Shown here: one piece after another, positions 6,190 to 7,375 of the stretch
Position numbering within the stretch: the first letter of the stretch is position 1
How the letters are laid out: each line of letters starts with the position of its first letter
DNA from: DASWIG01 sp965371445
GTDB taxonomy: Bacteria > Acidobacteriota > Thermoanaerobaculia > Multivoradales > J023
Reading direction: 5' to 3'
Length of the DNA stretch: 7,375 bases
Assembly: GCA_965371445.1 (NCBI GenBank)
Contig: CBDUYN010000299.1
Location: 1-7,375 of the forward strand
Program-made: the position numbers and the translations under genes
The notes under the pieces: generated by a model
What the model was told of the DNA's origin: nothing
The model's database searches: none
What the model saw: the letters and a program-made list of their open reading frames with translations, nothing else

Positions 6190-7375
6190 ATGACTCGAGT
6201 GACTCGACGTGCATCGATCCTGGTCGCCCTGGTGGCGATCACCGGAGCTCTCCGGGCCCAGGTACCGCCGGAGAGACTGCCGGCCGTCGCCGACAAGGCG
6301 TACCGGCACACCGATCTCACGATCCCCGCTTTCAACGACCCGATCCACCATCTGCCGCCCCGGGCCGCGGCCCAGGCCCGGCGGCGCCTCGCCCGCCTCG
6401 GTGTCCACGAGGCCACGGCGCGCGTCGACCGGCGCAGCGGACGCTTCGTCACCTTGATGCCCACGGAGCCCATGGTTCCCGGCAAAGGCGTCGGCAACGA
6501 GCTGCGGTGGGCCGACCTGAAGATGGCGGCGCCTCAGGACCGCGCCGGACGCGAGAAGGCCGCCGGCGACGCCTTCCTGGCCTACCTCGACGTCCACCAC
6601 GCCGATCTCGGAATCGACCCCGGCGAGCTCACACCTTTGCGCGTCGTCTCGCACGGCGACGATCTCTACCAGATCTACGCCGGCCGGACGTCTGACGGCA
6701 TCCCGGTCCGCGACAGCAGCCTCAACGCGGTCATCGCCCAGGGCAACCTGACGCTTCTCGGCGCTCACCGGTGGGGCGACCTCGGCGCCTCCTCGAACCG
6801 TCCGTGGCTGAGCTCCGAGGAGGCGCGCGACGCGGCCACAAGCTACCTCGCGCCCCTCGCGGTGACCGGCGAGTGGGGCAAGACGGAGCTCGTCTACGTG
6901 CCGACGGCCCGCGGCCAGGCACCCACCGGCGTCGGTGACGGCTACACCTACCGGCTCGTCGGGTCCGTCAAGCTCCGCGTCGAGGGGGACGCCGGCCACT
7001 GGGAGCTTCTCGTCGACGCCCACACCGGCGAGGTGCTCTCCAGCCAGGACACCAACCAGTATGCCGAGGTCAAGGGCGGCGTCTACCCGGTGACCAACGA
7101 CGGCATCGTCCCGGACGGCGTCGAGCAGGCCGGCTGGCCCATGCCCTACCAGGACACCACCCTCGGCACCACCGACACCGGCGGCAACGTTCCGGGCGGC
7201 GGCACCATCACCGCCACGTTCTACGGCACCTACGTCGACGTCTTCGACAACTGCGGCACCGACTCCCTGACCCAGAACGACAACGTCGACTGGGGCACCT
7301 CGGCGGGCACTGACTGCGCCACCCCGGGCTTCGGCGGCGCCGGCAACACCCACGCCTCGCGCACCGGCTTCTACG
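6190..7375 (+). CDS. Secreted metallopeptidase-like precursor with FTP/PepSY-type propeptide (3' partial)
   Basis: The frame is open from ATG 6190 to the right edge (395 codons). The N-terminus has three Arg in the first seven residues, then a hydrophobic core (ILVALVAITGAL) and a likely signal peptidase site after ALRA (residue 23). Residues about 157-195 (LYQIYAGRTSDGIPVRDSSL, then TLLGAHRWGDL) match the FTP motif of thermolysin/fungalysin propeptides. Residues about 207-285 (SSEEARDAA ... YRLVGSVKLRV ... WELLVDAHTGEVLSSQDT) match a PepSY-like inhibitory domain. The last residues, GNTHASRTGFY, resemble the segment preceding the catalytic domain in M36-like peptidases. A HEXXH zinc site would be beyond the edge, so catalytic identity is inferred. 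The propeptide would keep the enzyme inactive until export. It is divergent from the tandem kinase. Minus-strand open frames here are shadows of its third-position GC bias. Confidence 0.8.
   Translation, partial: MTRVTRRASILVALVAITGALRAQVPPERLPAVADKAYRHTDLTIPAFNDPIHHLPPRAAAQARRRLARLGVHEATARVDRRSGRFVTLMPTEPMVPGKGVGNELRWADLKMAAPQDRAGREKAAGDAFLAYLDVHHADLGIDPGELTPLRVVSHGDDLYQIYAGRTSDGIPVRDSSLNAVIAQGNLTLLGAHRWGDLGASSNRPWLSSEEARDAATSYLAPLAVTGEWGKTELVYVPTARGQAPTGVGDGYTYRLVGSVKLRVEGDAGHWELLVDAHTGEVLSSQDTNQYAEVKGGVYPVTNDGIVPDGVEQAGWPMPYQDTTLGTTDTGGNVPGGGTITATFYGTYVDVFDNCGTDSLTQNDNVDWGTSAGTDCATPGFGGAGNTHASRTGFY

Noticed and set aside
6100..7353. 417-codon open frame on the minus strand opposite the peptidase-like gene
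   Set aside because: The + strand frame from 6190 has a signal peptide, a strong ribosome binding site and propeptide motifs; the minus frame is a Gly/Val/Ala-rich shadow.

Overview
The window is GC-rich and reads as a bacterial chromosome fragment. An Acidobacteriota origin, possibly Thermoanaerobaculia-like, is suggested by three things: a very large Ser/Thr kinase with kinesin-light-chain-type TPRs, a secreted-protein tail carrying the GFESGD...W motif, and a secreted FTP/PepSY-type peptidase precursor. This is an inference from gene content; no rRNA or other marker is present.

Left part (3-1279, + strand): the C-terminal PD-(D/E)XK nuclease domain of a UvrD/RecB/AddA-type helicase-nuclease enters from the left edge. 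It overlaps by 4 bp (ATGA) a family-4-like glycosyltransferase that stops after about 231 residues, just inside its second Rossmann domain, so it is probably a truncated gene.

Middle part (1280-2645): mostly gene debris. A 312-bp stretch without a gene holds a possible degenerate intergenic repeat, three hairpins and a weak promoter. It is followed by a DUF1016/YhcG-type nuclease gene broken twice (a large internal deletion and a frameshift between catalytic motifs). That gene is joined to the 3' end of an unrelated secreted-protein gene ending in GFESGD. A hairpin and a possible Rpn-like C-terminal tail on the minus strand lie next to the kinase stop codon.

Right part: an intact minus-strand gene (2646-5993) encodes a 1115-residue membrane protein with two complete kinase domains in tandem, a charged helix, one transmembrane segment and about eight 42-residue TPRs predicted to lie outside the membrane. 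Divergent from it across about 190 bp, a + strand gene from 6190 encodes a secreted protein with signal peptide, FTP-like and PepSY-like propeptide regions. It runs off the right edge before any catalytic motif. The shared intergenic region has an AT-rich island, good ribosome binding sites on both sides, and two overlapping inverted repeats in the peptidase leader.

The most notable intact object is the tandem-kinase TPR receptor. I see no convincing new defence or mobile system. The DUF1016 and possible Rpn remnants suggest that nuclease genes once passed through this spot and decayed.
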